20,541 nt of DNA from an uncultured Gammaproteobacteria bacterium (GTDB lineage Bacteria > Pseudomonadota > Gammaproteobacteria > Pseudomonadales > Azotimanducaceae_A): contig CAJWZG010000019.1 in NCBI GenBank assembly GCA_913049565.1, forward strand, positions 1-20,541, read 5' to 3'. The notes under the pieces were generated by a model that made no database searches, was not told where the DNA came from, and saw only the letters and a list, made by a program, of their open reading frames with translations. Both the position numbers and the translations under genes were made by a program. The stretch's first letter is position 1. Every line of letters starts with the position of its first letter. This document shows, one piece after another, positions 14,329 to 20,541 of this stretch.

Positions 14329-15882
14329 TTAAGGGCGCACTGGAAATTGTGTAGGCCCCAACAGCGTATCCAGCTGCGGTTGAATCCACTCTACCCACTC
14401 GCATAACACTGGCCGCGTTTCACGAGGATCGATAAGCTCATGAACAGCAAATGACTCTGCGCGCGGGAATGGCGAGCGCGCTTCTCGCAAACCTTCTTCG
14501 AGCTCTCGACGCTTTGCCTCAGGGTCTGGTGCGGCCGCAATCTCACGGTGAAACGCAACCGCCACCCCTCCCTCTACTGGCAGCGGGCCGGATTCTACGG
14601 AAGGCCACGCCAATATGTAAGCGCCCGGTGCATAGTGAGCCGCTGTTGCCACACCAAAGCCCTTGTGCACCTGTATGACCGCCCACGGCACTCTGGACTG
14701 CGCTGCAGCGGCCACGGCTGCCATACCATAACGGATGGTGCCAGCAGCCTCCGACTCAGGACCAATCATAAAACCGGGTTGATCGATCAGATTAACAATA
14801 GGCAGGTGAAAGGTGTCGCACATTTCGACAAAGCGCCGATACTTTTGGGCAGCCTCAGCCGTCATGGCGCCAGCGTAGTGCAGACAGTCGTTCGCCAAAA
14901 CTCCTACCGGCTGCCCATTCAGCGTGGCTAGTGCACAAATTTGGCTCGGACCGTACAACGCAGCGATTTCAAACAGGCTATCGCGATCAAAGATCATTTG
15001 CAGTATGTCGCGCATATCAAAGCCCACGTTGCTATCTCGCGGGATAGCGGACAGTAGTGCCTGTTCTTGGCGATCAACGGGATCATCTACGCTATAGCGC
15101 GGTGTTCTATGGTGGATACTGCTGGGCAAATAGCTCAGATAACGCCGGATTTGATTGAGCGCGTCGTGTTCATCGACGGCCAGATTATCAACAATACCAC
15201 TACGCAAATGAACAGAGGCCCCACCCAGTTCCTCTTTCGTCATCTTGACGCCAAGTGCCCTCTCTACCAACGCGGGGCCACCAATCAGAACTTGAGCTGT
15301 ATGCTCGGTCATTACTGAAAAATGCGAGGCGACCAATCGCCCTGCTGGAAAACCGGCAACCGCGCCCAGTGCCGCTGAGGCGACCGGTACAACTCCCATG
15401 GCATCAGCTATAATTTTGAATCTGGGCTCAGTAAAGACAGGGTCGCCAACGGTACCGCCCTTTTTCCCGCTGCCTTTAACGCTACCCCCGCCCCCTTCAA
15501 GCATCCGCACCAAGGGTGTTCGATACTGCACCGCCAAATGCTCTGCATACACGCTCTTCCGCAATCCTGCGGCGTTGGGAGAGCCCCCTTTGAGCGTGAA
15601 GTCCTCGCCACCTACGGTTACTCTCCGCCCGTCAATCGCGCCAAAACCAACCACATAGTTAGCAGGGACGTATTCAAGCAGCTCATTCTTGTCGTCATAA
15701 ACTGGGCTTGCCGTTGCTCGACCGTGCTCGCGGAAAGAACCATCATCCAGCAGCACGTCAATGCGTTCGCGGATAGTCATACGACCACGGGCGTGTTGCT
15801 TGGCGATGCTTGCCTCGCCACCTTGCTGCTGGGCTAGGTAGCGGCGACGCTTTAACTCTTGAACTTCTGCGTCCCAACTCAT
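14329..15882 (-). CDS. Acyl-CoA carboxylase carboxyltransferase (beta) subunit
   Basis: 517 residues, the usual length for a carboxyltransferase subunit with two crotonase-like halves (PccB/AccD5/12S type). Visible: N-terminal KQHARGRMTIRERIDVLLDD (28-47), VGGEDFTLKGGS, the first-half oxyanion/biotin pocket LEGGGGSVKGSGKKGG, GFPAGRLVASHFSVM, and in the second half PIVNLIDQPGFMIGPESE and GVATAAHYAPG. It transfers carboxyl from carboxybiotin to an acyl-CoA. The Gly/Lys-rich GGGGSVKGSGKKGG loop is more basic than in the propionyl-CoA enzymes I recall. It starts 6 bases after the crotonase stop, with AAAGG as ribosome site. Substrate (propionyl-, methylcrotonyl-, geranyl- or other acyl-CoA) cannot be decided from what is visible. 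Confidence 0.9.
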   Translation of the reverse strand: MSWDAEVQELKRRRYLAQQQGGEASIAKQHARGRMTIRERIDVLLDDGSFREHGRATASPVYDDKNELLEYVPANYVVGFGAIDGRRVTVGGEDFTLKGGSPNAAGLRKSVYAEHLAVQYRTPLVRMLEGGGGSVKGSGKKGGTVGDPVFTEPRFKIIADAMGVVPVASAALGAVAGFPAGRLVASHFSVMTEHTAQVLIGGPALVERALGVKMTKEELGGASVHLRSGIVDNLAVDEHDALNQIRRYLSYLPSSIHHRTPRYSVDDPVDRQEQALLSAIPRDSNVGFDMRDILQMIFDRDSLFEIAALYGPSQICALATLNGQPVGVLANDCLHYAGAMTAEAAQKYRRFVEMCDTFHLPIVNLIDQPGFMIGPESEAAGTIRYGMAAVAAAAQSRVPWAVIQVHKGFGVATAAHYAPGAYILAWPSVESGPLPVEGGVAVAFHREIAAAPDPEAKRRELEEGLREARSPFPRAESFAVHELIDPRETRPVLCEWVEWIQPQLDTLLGPTQFPVRP

Positions 15883-15888
15883 CTAGGT

Positions 15889-16719
15889 TTAACCTTTGTT
15901 GCTATGCGAAGCGGGTTGAAATGTTGGTGCGCGCTTTTCGAAGTTTGCTTTCACGGCTTCGATTTGATTCGCCGTGCCGATAAGCTCGGCCTGCAATGCT
16001 GCCTCTAATTCTAAGCCTGTGCGCGCATCCGCATGCCAAGCCTTTTCGTACAGCGCTTTGCCTGCACGAATTGCATCGGGGTTTTTACCGGCAATCTCCT
16101 CCGCTAAGGCCATGGCTTCAGCATAGGGATCATCTGCCACACGAGTCACCAAGCCGACACCCTTCGCCTGCTCGCCATTGAGCACACGACCGGTGAACGT
16201 AAGCTCCTTAGCCACGTCTATCGGCATGATGTCACGCAGAGTTTGGGTAATACTCATGTCAGGCACCAAGCCCCATTTAATCTCCATGATAGACATCTTC
16301 ATGTCGGGTGCCGCAATGCGGATATCAGCACCCAAGGCAATCTGGCAACCGCCACCAAACACCACTCCGTGCAAAGAGGCGATGACTGGCATAGGCAGCT
16401 GCTTCCAGACCATGGCCGGGCGTTGGGCTCGATTTTCAGGACGGTCGTCTTTTGCCAATAGCGATGCTGCATCCGATTTTGGTTTGCGCGGGCCGTCGGA
16501 CATCGACGTAAAGCTGGCCATATCTAAACCAGCACAGAAACCGCGACCGTTGCCGGATAACACAACGGCTGAAACATCATCCGCTGAGGCCAAGGATTGG
16601 CCAGCGTCGATAATGGCATCGAACATATCTTGGCTAAGCGCATTATACTTTTCTTGGCGGTTTAACCGCACATCGGCGATACCGTTGTTAACATCGATAG
16701 TGACTAAATCAGCACTCAT
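15889..16719 (-). CDS. Crotonase-family enoyl-CoA hydratase or isomerase
   Basis: 276 residues. Oxyanion-hole segments GRGFCAGLD (58-66) and HGVVFGGGCQIALGADIRIA (117-136), then MEIKWGLVPDMS (145-156). Compared with mitochondrial enoyl-CoA hydratase, the first catalytic Glu (GGGCE) is Gln126, the second Glu is present as Glu146, and Asp154 sits where dienoyl-CoA isomerases have their catalytic Asp. So it may be an isomerase or a specialised hydratase rather than a textbook hydratase. GGAAG lies 7 bases before the ATG. It lies between the biotin carrier and the carboxyltransferase, so it acts in the same pathway, most simply hydrating the carboxylated enoyl-CoA. A 187-codon antisense frame on the opposite strand is a shadow. 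Confidence 0.88.
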   Translation of the reverse strand: MSADLVTIDVNNGIADVRLNRQEKYNALSQDMFDAIIDAGQSLASADDVSAVVLSGNGRGFCAGLDMASFTSMSDGPRKPKSDAASLLAKDDRPENRAQRPAMVWKQLPMPVIASLHGVVFGGGCQIALGADIRIAAPDMKMSIMEIKWGLVPDMSITQTLRDIMPIDVAKELTFTGRVLNGEQAKGVGLVTRVADDPYAEAMALAEEIAGKNPDAIRAGKALYEKAWHADARTGLELEAALQAELIGTANQIEAVKANFEKRAPTFQPASHSNKG

Positions 16720-16754
16720 AAGAATCTTCCCTTCAAATTAACTTTATCCGCCTG

Positions 16755-16976
16755 CTAGCTTTCGACCACGGCTACCACTTGATCTTCTTCAACCTGATCC
16801 TCGGGTTCGACCAGCACGCGGATCACCATGCCTGCGGCCGGGGATTCAACAGGAATCTCCATTTTCATCGATTCTAGAATCATGATCACTTCGCCCTCAT
16901 CCACTCTGTCGCCAGCACTCTTTAGCACTTTCCATACGTTGCCGGTGACTTCGCTTTCCACATCTTGTTTTGCCAT
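16755..16976 (-). CDS. Biotin carboxyl carrier protein (free biotinyl domain)
   Basis: 73-residue lone biotinyl/lipoyl domain. The biotinylation motif ESMKME is present with acceptor Lys38; the hairpin partner strand is near PVESPAAGMVIRVLVE. The frame extends 20 codons further up, but the ATG at 16976 has a GGAG ribosome site 6 bases away and gives the typical free-carrier length. It shuttles carboxyl between the biotin carboxylase encoded upstream and the carboxyltransferase encoded downstream. Free carriers of this size occur with acyl-CoA carboxylases, in place of fusion to the biotin carboxylase. A 74-base gap separates it from the upstream carboxylase stop. Confidence 0.9.
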   Translation of the reverse strand: MAKQDVESEVTGNVWKVLKSAGDRVDEGEVIMILESMKMEIPVESPAAGMVIRVLVEPEDQVEEDQVVAVVES

Positions 16977-17050
16977 GCTCGCTCCACTGCTGCTAGCTCG
17001 TTTGCATTTATCGTTCAAGGCGCGAAAATATAGCACTGCTAGGGAGCATT

Positions 17051-18439
17051 TCAGAGAGCAGCGATTTTGGTTCCTCGCCGCAGCATTCGCTCAACCATGC
17101 CAGTATCGATGTTACCTTGAAGAAAATCCGGCTCTTGCAATACGCGCAGCAATAGCGCGCTATTTGTTTCAACCCCTTCAATAGTGAACGCTTTTAGAGC
17201 CACCACAGCACGGCCTATGGCCTGCTCTCGGGTATTACCGGTTGCAATAATTTTGGCGAGAAGTGCGTCGTAATAAGGGCTGACCTCTTGTCCCTGTTGA
17301 TAGCCCGTCTCCACTCGAACTCCAAAAAGAGTTGGTGCCGAAAAAACTCGTAACAGACCCGTAGACGGCATCAATGTTTGTGAGTCCTCAGCGTAAACTC
17401 GAACCTCAATAGCATGGCCCTGCACCGCCGAAGGCTTCTCAGGGAGTTCGGCGCCTGCTGCGAGCAAAATTTGCTGCTGTACTAAGTCTATTCCGGTTAC
17501 GTCTTCCGTTACGCCGTGTTCGACTTGAATGCGGGTGTTCATCTCTAGGAAACCGCTATCGCCGTCACTAAACAGCGTTTCTATGGTGCCTACATTGTTG
17601 TAGCCCATTGCGGCACAGATATCCGCACTGCGCTGAGCCTGTTCTCGCAGATGGGCAGATTCGATACCCGGCGCCGGACTTTCTTCAATCAGTTTTTGAT
17701 GCCGACGCTGAATGGAGCACTCCCGCTCGAACAAATGCATGGCATGGCCGTGTTCGTCGGCAAGAATCTGATATTCAATATGACGAGGTTTGCGAATCCA
17801 ACGCTCCAAGTACACGCCGCTATTAGCAAATGCTGCCTCGGCAACAGCCTGAGCTTGCGCAATAGCAGACTCTAAGTCGTCCATATGCTCGACCACCTGC
17901 ATACCCATGCCACCGCCACCTCCTGAAGGTTTCACCACCAATGGAAAGCCTAGGGTATTGGCGACGGCCTGCGCGTCGTCAAAACTTTTGATGAGCTCGC
18001 TACCGTCGAAGGTTCGCATGCCGTTTTTGGCCATCAACCGACGCGCCTTGACCTTGTCACCCATGCGATCAAGCCACACCGGTGAAGGTCCCACAAAAGA
18101 CATACCCGCATCAATCACTCGCTGGGCAAAGGCCGCATTTTCCGACAAAAAACCGTAACCCGGGTGCAGGGCATCTGCGCCAGAAATTTTTGCTATCCCC
18201 AGAATTTGATCTTGATCCAGATAGCTTTCATTAGGCCGAAGCCCAGACAGTGGATAGGCTTCATCAGCCTTGGAGACATAAGGCGCGGTGGCGTCCACTG
18301 CGGAATAAATCACCACACTGGCAATGCCTAGCTCTTCACAAGCACGCACAATACGAGCGGCAATCGCGCCACGGTTTGCAATGAGAATCTTTTCGAAGCC
18401 ACCGGCAGTCTGGCCGGATTCGGCCGGATGATCGTTGAT
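17051..18439 (-). CDS. Acyl-CoA carboxylase biotin carboxylase subunit, apparently from an ATC start
   Basis: About 462 residues if translated from the ATC at 18439. The conserved N-terminus GFEKILIANRGAIAARIVRA lies upstream of the first canonical start (GTG at 18349), which would delete it. ATP-grasp features follow: PSGGGGGMGM, the FERECSIQRRHQKLIEESPA block and FLEMNTRIQVEHGVTEDVTG. It carboxylates biotin on the carrier protein with ATP and bicarbonate. NRGEIA, nearly invariant in most relatives, reads NRGAIA here. No ATG, GTG or TTG precedes the conserved N-terminus in frame back to a TGA, but AGGAG (18447-18451) lies exactly 7 bases before an ATC codon, and the upstream gene's stop is 4 bases before it. 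Product certain, start inferred. Confidence 0.85.
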   Translation of the reverse strand: MNDHPAESGQTAGGFEKILIANRGAIAARIVRACEELGIASVVIYSAVDATAPYVSKADEAYPLSGLRPNESYLDQDQILGIAKISGADALHPGYGFLSENAAFAQRVIDAGMSFVGPSPVWLDRMGDKVKARRLMAKNGMRTFDGSELIKSFDDAQAVANTLGFPLVVKPSGGGGGMGMQVVEHMDDLESAIAQAQAVAEAAFANSGVYLERWIRKPRHIEYQILADEHGHAMHLFERECSIQRRHQKLIEESPAPGIESAHLREQAQRSADICAAMGYNNVGTIETLFSDGDSGFLEMNTRIQVEHGVTEDVTGIDLVQQQILLAAGAELPEKPSAVQGHAIEVRVYAEDSQTLMPSTGLLRVFSAPTLFGVRVETGYQQGQEVSPYYDALLAKIIATGNTREQAIGRAVVALKAFTIEGVETNSALLLRVLQEPDFLQGNIDTGMVERMLRRGTKIAAL

Positions 18440-18443
18440 ACGG

Positions 18444-18821
18444 TTACTCCTGTCGCCTTGATGCTCGCCACCGTATCAATTCTTCGCAGCTTTCCGCAAA
18501 GCCCACTAGACCTCGATCTGCAGTGGCTTCGGTATAGCGCTCTAGCAATGTGGCCTGATTGATCACGGCCAACAATAGCTCGCTTTGTGTATGAGTAATC
18601 GAAACTCGAAACATCGCAGCGCGCTCATCTCCTAGGTGACCCGGCGGCAGTGCCAACGGCTTCTTGCACTGGTCTGCTTGTAATGTCTCAGCAACCCGAT
18701 CAGCGCCCTGAAAATCGCTGATAACCAGTAGCTCTCGACACTGGTCAAGCATCCAAGCAGACCAGTAGTCTGGCCTATCGCAACATTTTTTGTAGGTTTG
18801 CCAGTCCATGGTCACATCCAT
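18444..18821 (-). CDS. Conserved-looking 125-residue unknown protein
   Basis: 125 residues from the ATG at 18821; an ATG at 18809 with GGA nearby is an equally good start and gives 121. Soluble, Cys-containing N-terminus (KKCCDRPDYWSAWMLDQCRE), mixed helical character, and an Arg-rich C-terminal tail (RWRASRRQE). No signal peptide or membrane segment. I do not recognise a domain. Its stop lies 4 bases before the ATC start of the biotin carboxylase, and the AGGAG that serves the carboxylase overlaps its stop region, so the two are translationally coupled. It lies 60 bases downstream of purC. It may be a regulator or accessory protein of the carboxylase, but nothing in the sequence shows this. 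Confidence 0.6.
   Translation of the reverse strand: MDVTMDWQTYKKCCDRPDYWSAWMLDQCRELLVISDFQGADRVAETLQADQCKKPLALPPGHLGDERAAMFRVSITHTQSELLLAVINQATLLERYTEATADRGLVGFAESCEELIRWRASRRQE
18447..18451 (-). promoter_or_regulatory. Shine-Dalgarno (AGGAG) upstream of the ATC start
   Basis: AGGAG on the minus strand with a 7-base gap to the ATC at 18439. It straddles the stop of the 125-residue gene (TAA at 18444-18446 directly follows AGGAG). It is among the best-spaced ribosome sites in the window and points to initiation at a non-standard codon, or to an ATG altered to ATC in the read. Confidence 0.6.
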
Positions 18822-18881
18822 TTGGACGAGTCGCTTGGATGGCTTAGCGCGATACTGGCCGAATCGCCCACGCTGCCTAAG

Positions 18882-19805
18882 TTAGAGTGATAGATGATCA
18901 CCGGTCAGCAAATGGTAAGCCTCCAAGTAGCGAGCGATTGCCTGATCTATGACATCAGCCGGTAACTTTGGCCCTGGAGAGGTTTTATCCCAAGCACCGC
19001 TGGCCACCACGGTCTCCAAATAGTTGCGCACAATCTGTTTGTCGAAGCTTGCTTGCTCACGGCCGGGTTCCCAATCATCAGCCGGCCAAAACCGGGAGCT
19101 GTCTGGAGTGAATATCTCATCAATCAAAATCGGTTCACGAGTGCCGTCCATCTGACCGAACTCAAACTTGGTGTCCGCCAAGATAATGCCTCTCTCGCCC
19201 GCGTAGTCGCGCGCTGCACTGTAAAGACCCAGTGTTTTTTCGCCCAGCCACTGCATCAGATCTTCGCCAACGATGTTTGCCCCTTCGGCGAAACTGATAT
19301 TTTCATCGTGGCCATCTACGGCCTTGGTTGATGGCGTAAACAGCGGTTCTTGCAATCGATCGGAATTACGCAAACCAGCAGGCAGTTCGATACCGCAAAC
19401 CGCGCCCCTGTTGAGGTAGTCTTTCCAACCGCTGCCGGTAATGTAGCCGCGAGCGATACATTCGATAGGCACCACTTCGGTTTTACGGCACAACATGATT
19501 CGACCACTCAGCGCTTCGCGCTGAGCATCAGACAGTCCGGGTACATCGACAACATCGGTGCTTAACAGATGGTGATCTATCTCACCCGAGAAGTGATCAA
19601 ACCAGAACTTAGATATCTGAGTGAGAACAACGCCTTTGCCCGGCAAGCCGTTTTGCATGACGACATCGAACGCGCTGATGCGATCAGTCGCAATAATCAA
19701 AAGCGCCTCTTCACCAGACGAAAGCGTCACATCGTAAAGGTCGCGCACTTTTCCCGTTCGCTTATTCGGTAAGCTCAAATCTGTTGCAAGCAAGGCCTCG
19801 GCCAT
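18882..19805 (-). CDS. purC: SAICAR synthase, phosphoribosylaminoimidazole-succinocarboxamide synthase
   Basis: 307 residues, the long PurC class (the E. coli enzyme is about 237). Visible: KVRDLY (19-24), ATDRISAFDVVM, IARGYITGSGWKDY, FTPSTKA, DENISF, LADTKFEFG and DEIFTPDSSRFWP. It joins aspartate to CAIR with ATP in de novo purine synthesis. The ATG at 19805 has an AAGGA ribosome site 8 bases away. It heads the run of minus-strand genes that includes the acyl-CoA carboxylase, but the 60-base gap downstream and unrelated function suggest it may be a separate unit. The leader contains a repeated TCTGT/ACAGA element at 19843-19867. Confidence 0.95.
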   Translation of the reverse strand: MAEALLATDLSLPNKRTGKVRDLYDVTLSSGEEALLIIATDRISAFDVVMQNGLPGKGVVLTQISKFWFDHFSGEIDHHLLSTDVVDVPGLSDAQREALSGRIMLCRKTEVVPIECIARGYITGSGWKDYLNRGAVCGIELPAGLRNSDRLQEPLFTPSTKAVDGHDENISFAEGANIVGEDLMQWLGEKTLGLYSAARDYAGERGIILADTKFEFGQMDGTREPILIDEIFTPDSSRFWPADDWEPGREQASFDKQIVRNYLETVVASGAWDKTSPGPKLPADVIDQAIARYLEAYHLLTGDHLSL

Positions 19806-19842
19806 CGGTCTGTTCCTTTCAATCGTTATTGGACTTAACTCA

Positions 19843-19867
19843 TCTGTTTTACAGAGTGAATATCTGT
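19843..19867 (-). repeat. Overlapping inverted repeats TCTGT/ACAGA in purC leader
   Basis: TCTGT (19843-19847), ACAGA (19851-19855) and TCTGT (19863-19867) form two alternative 5-base stems sharing the central ACAGA (loops of 3 and 7 bases). They lie upstream of purC on the minus strand and downstream of the SDR stop. They may be a weak operator or a folded leader; there is no T-tract for a terminator. Confidence 0.3.
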
Positions 19868-19900
19868 GCTGCTGTGCAAAATCAGCGCGGTTTCGAAACT

Positions 19901-20541
19901 CTAAGCGGTGTTGCCGCCATCTGCAAAATAAGTTGATCCCGTCATAAAGCGGCTTTCATCGCTGGCCAAAAACAACATGATATTCGCAATATCTTCAGGT
20001 TCTGCGTAGCGCTGCATCGGGATGTTAGCGGCCATGGATTGCTGCACGGAAGCGGGATCACTTGGCATCATGCCCTCTTCAATTGAGCGCATCATGCGCG
20101 TCTGAACAGGCGAAGGATTGACGGTGTTTACGCGAATACCTTCGGCAGCAAACTCTTTTGCGGCCGATCGCATCAAACCAATCACCGCATGTTTGCTGGT
20201 CGCATACGGGGCCAGGCGCGGTGTTCCTCTTACACCAGTAATACTTGATGTGATAATCACGCTGCCGCCGCCGCGAAGACGCATCGCAGGGATAGCCGCG
20301 CGCAGCGCGAGAAAAGGCCCTTTTACGTTTACTGCCATTACCTGGTCAAAGCGAGATTCGTCATAATCAAGGAGCGAGGCGACGTCACCTTCAATTCCGG
20401 CATTGGCGAGAAAAATGTCAACGCCACCGTATCTTTCCGTAGCCGTTTGCACTATGCGTGCGTTGTCGTCAGCTTGAGTCACGTCGGCGACAAGATAACT
20501 TACCGCATTGCCGCCGATTGCCTCACAAGCCGTCGTTAAGC
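19901..20541 (-). CDS. SDR oxidoreductase, N-terminus cut by window edge
   Basis: Short-chain dehydrogenase whose first part lies beyond the window; 213 codons plus the stop are visible from the edge (frame enters at LTTACEAIGGNAVSYLVADV). The visible region covers DVTQADD, the LANAGI version of NNAG, IITSSITGVRG (catalytic Ser), APYATSKHAVIGL (Tyr and Lys), and the C-terminal YFADGGNTA. The TGxxxGxG cofactor motif is not in the window. It is a classical 250-residue-type SDR, probably a dehydrogenase/reductase of a hydroxy- or keto-compound. It is transcribed toward purC with a 95-base gap. Confidence 0.88.
   Translation of the reverse strand, partial: LTTACEAIGGNAVSYLVADVTQADDNARIVQTATERYGGVDIFLANAGIEGDVASLLDYDESRFDQVMAVNVKGPFLALRAAIPAMRLRGGGSVIITSSITGVRGTPRLAPYATSKHAVIGLMRSAAKEFAAEGIRVNTVNPSPVQTRMMRSIEEGMMPSDPASVQQSMAANIPMQRYAEPEDIANIMLFLASDESRFMTGSTYFADGGNTA

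Noticed and set aside
14548..14931. 127-codon plus-strand frame over the carboxyltransferase gene
   Set aside because: Shadow of the minus-strand carboxyltransferase, whose motifs run through the region without a break.
16178..16741. 187-codon frame antisense to the crotonase gene
   Set aside because: It lies opposite a strongly conserved crotonase, has no recognisable domain or clear ribosome site, and its composition is what a reversed coding frame would give.
17608..17875. Overlapping 72- and 74-codon plus-strand frames inside the biotin carboxylase gene
   Set aside because: Shadows of the ATP-grasp core, which is continuous on the minus strand.
18822..18881. GCGAT/ATCGC inverted repeat between purC and the 125-residue gene as a terminator
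   Set aside because: Only 5 base pairs with a 9-base loop and no T-run on the transcribed strand.
1..20541. CRISPR arrays, tRNA genes, insertion sequences, phage or plasmid signatures
   Set aside because: No spaced direct repeats, cloverleaf sequences, transposase, integrase or terminal inverted repeats were seen on reading both strands.

Overview
The window looks like a chromosomal segment of a heterotrophic, probably marine, gammaproteobacterium. The evidence is the RhlB-type helicase, the MetR with its gammaproteobacterial effector-domain signature, the SixA- and ArgO-type genes, mid-range GC, and a dense load of CoA-ester catabolism genes. This placement is by family resemblance only. 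I see no tRNA, rRNA, insertion sequence, CRISPR array or phage module. Coding density is very high: the largest gene-free stretches are 9331-9486, 5243-5386, 3740-3836 and 19806-19900, and none reaches 300 bases.

Layout, left to right. (1) 1-3739, plus strand: the 3' end of rhlB, a Nit-type carbon-nitrogen hydrolase, an AI-2E/PerM-family membrane protein and a HisC-type aminotransferase, the last two overlapping by 4 bases, closed by a candidate terminator. (2) 3796-7786, plus strand: a luciferase-like monooxygenase, a SixA phosphatase with an uncertain start, a 49-residue one-helix membrane protein followed 6 bases later by a 260-residue membrane/coiled-coil protein, a secreted metallo-beta-lactamase-fold protein with a substituted metal ligand, and a divergent PdxH-family flavoprotein. 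(3) 7792-9330, minus strand: metR and an ArgO/LysE exporter as one coupled unit. (4) 9487-12493, plus strand: a GT4 glycosyltransferase, a class I methyltransferase and an alpha/alpha-toroid 'prenyltransferase-like' protein, meeting a second, convergent methyltransferase (12512-13123) and a 61-residue membrane protein. Together these look like an uncharacterised glycan or small-molecule assembly cassette. (5) 13406-20541, minus strand: a truncated SDR at the window edge, purC, a 125-residue unknown, then a complete acyl-CoA carboxylase (biotin carboxylase, free 73-residue biotin carrier, carboxyltransferase) interleaved with a crotonase and ending with an MFE-2-like SDR.

Block 5 reads as a catabolic operon: carboxylation of an acyl-CoA, hydration or isomerisation, then 3-hydroxyacyl-CoA oxidation, as in leucine, isoprenoid or sterol side-chain breakdown. 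The substrate cannot be read from sequence. The most notable observations are the biotin carboxylase reading frame, which has no ATG, GTG or TTG before its conserved N-terminus but has an ideally placed Shine-Dalgarno before an ATC; the glycosyltransferase/toroid/methyltransferase cassette; the altered metallo-beta-lactamase-fold protein; and a pair of small and larger coiled-coil membrane proteins preceded by a six-codon mini-ORF.
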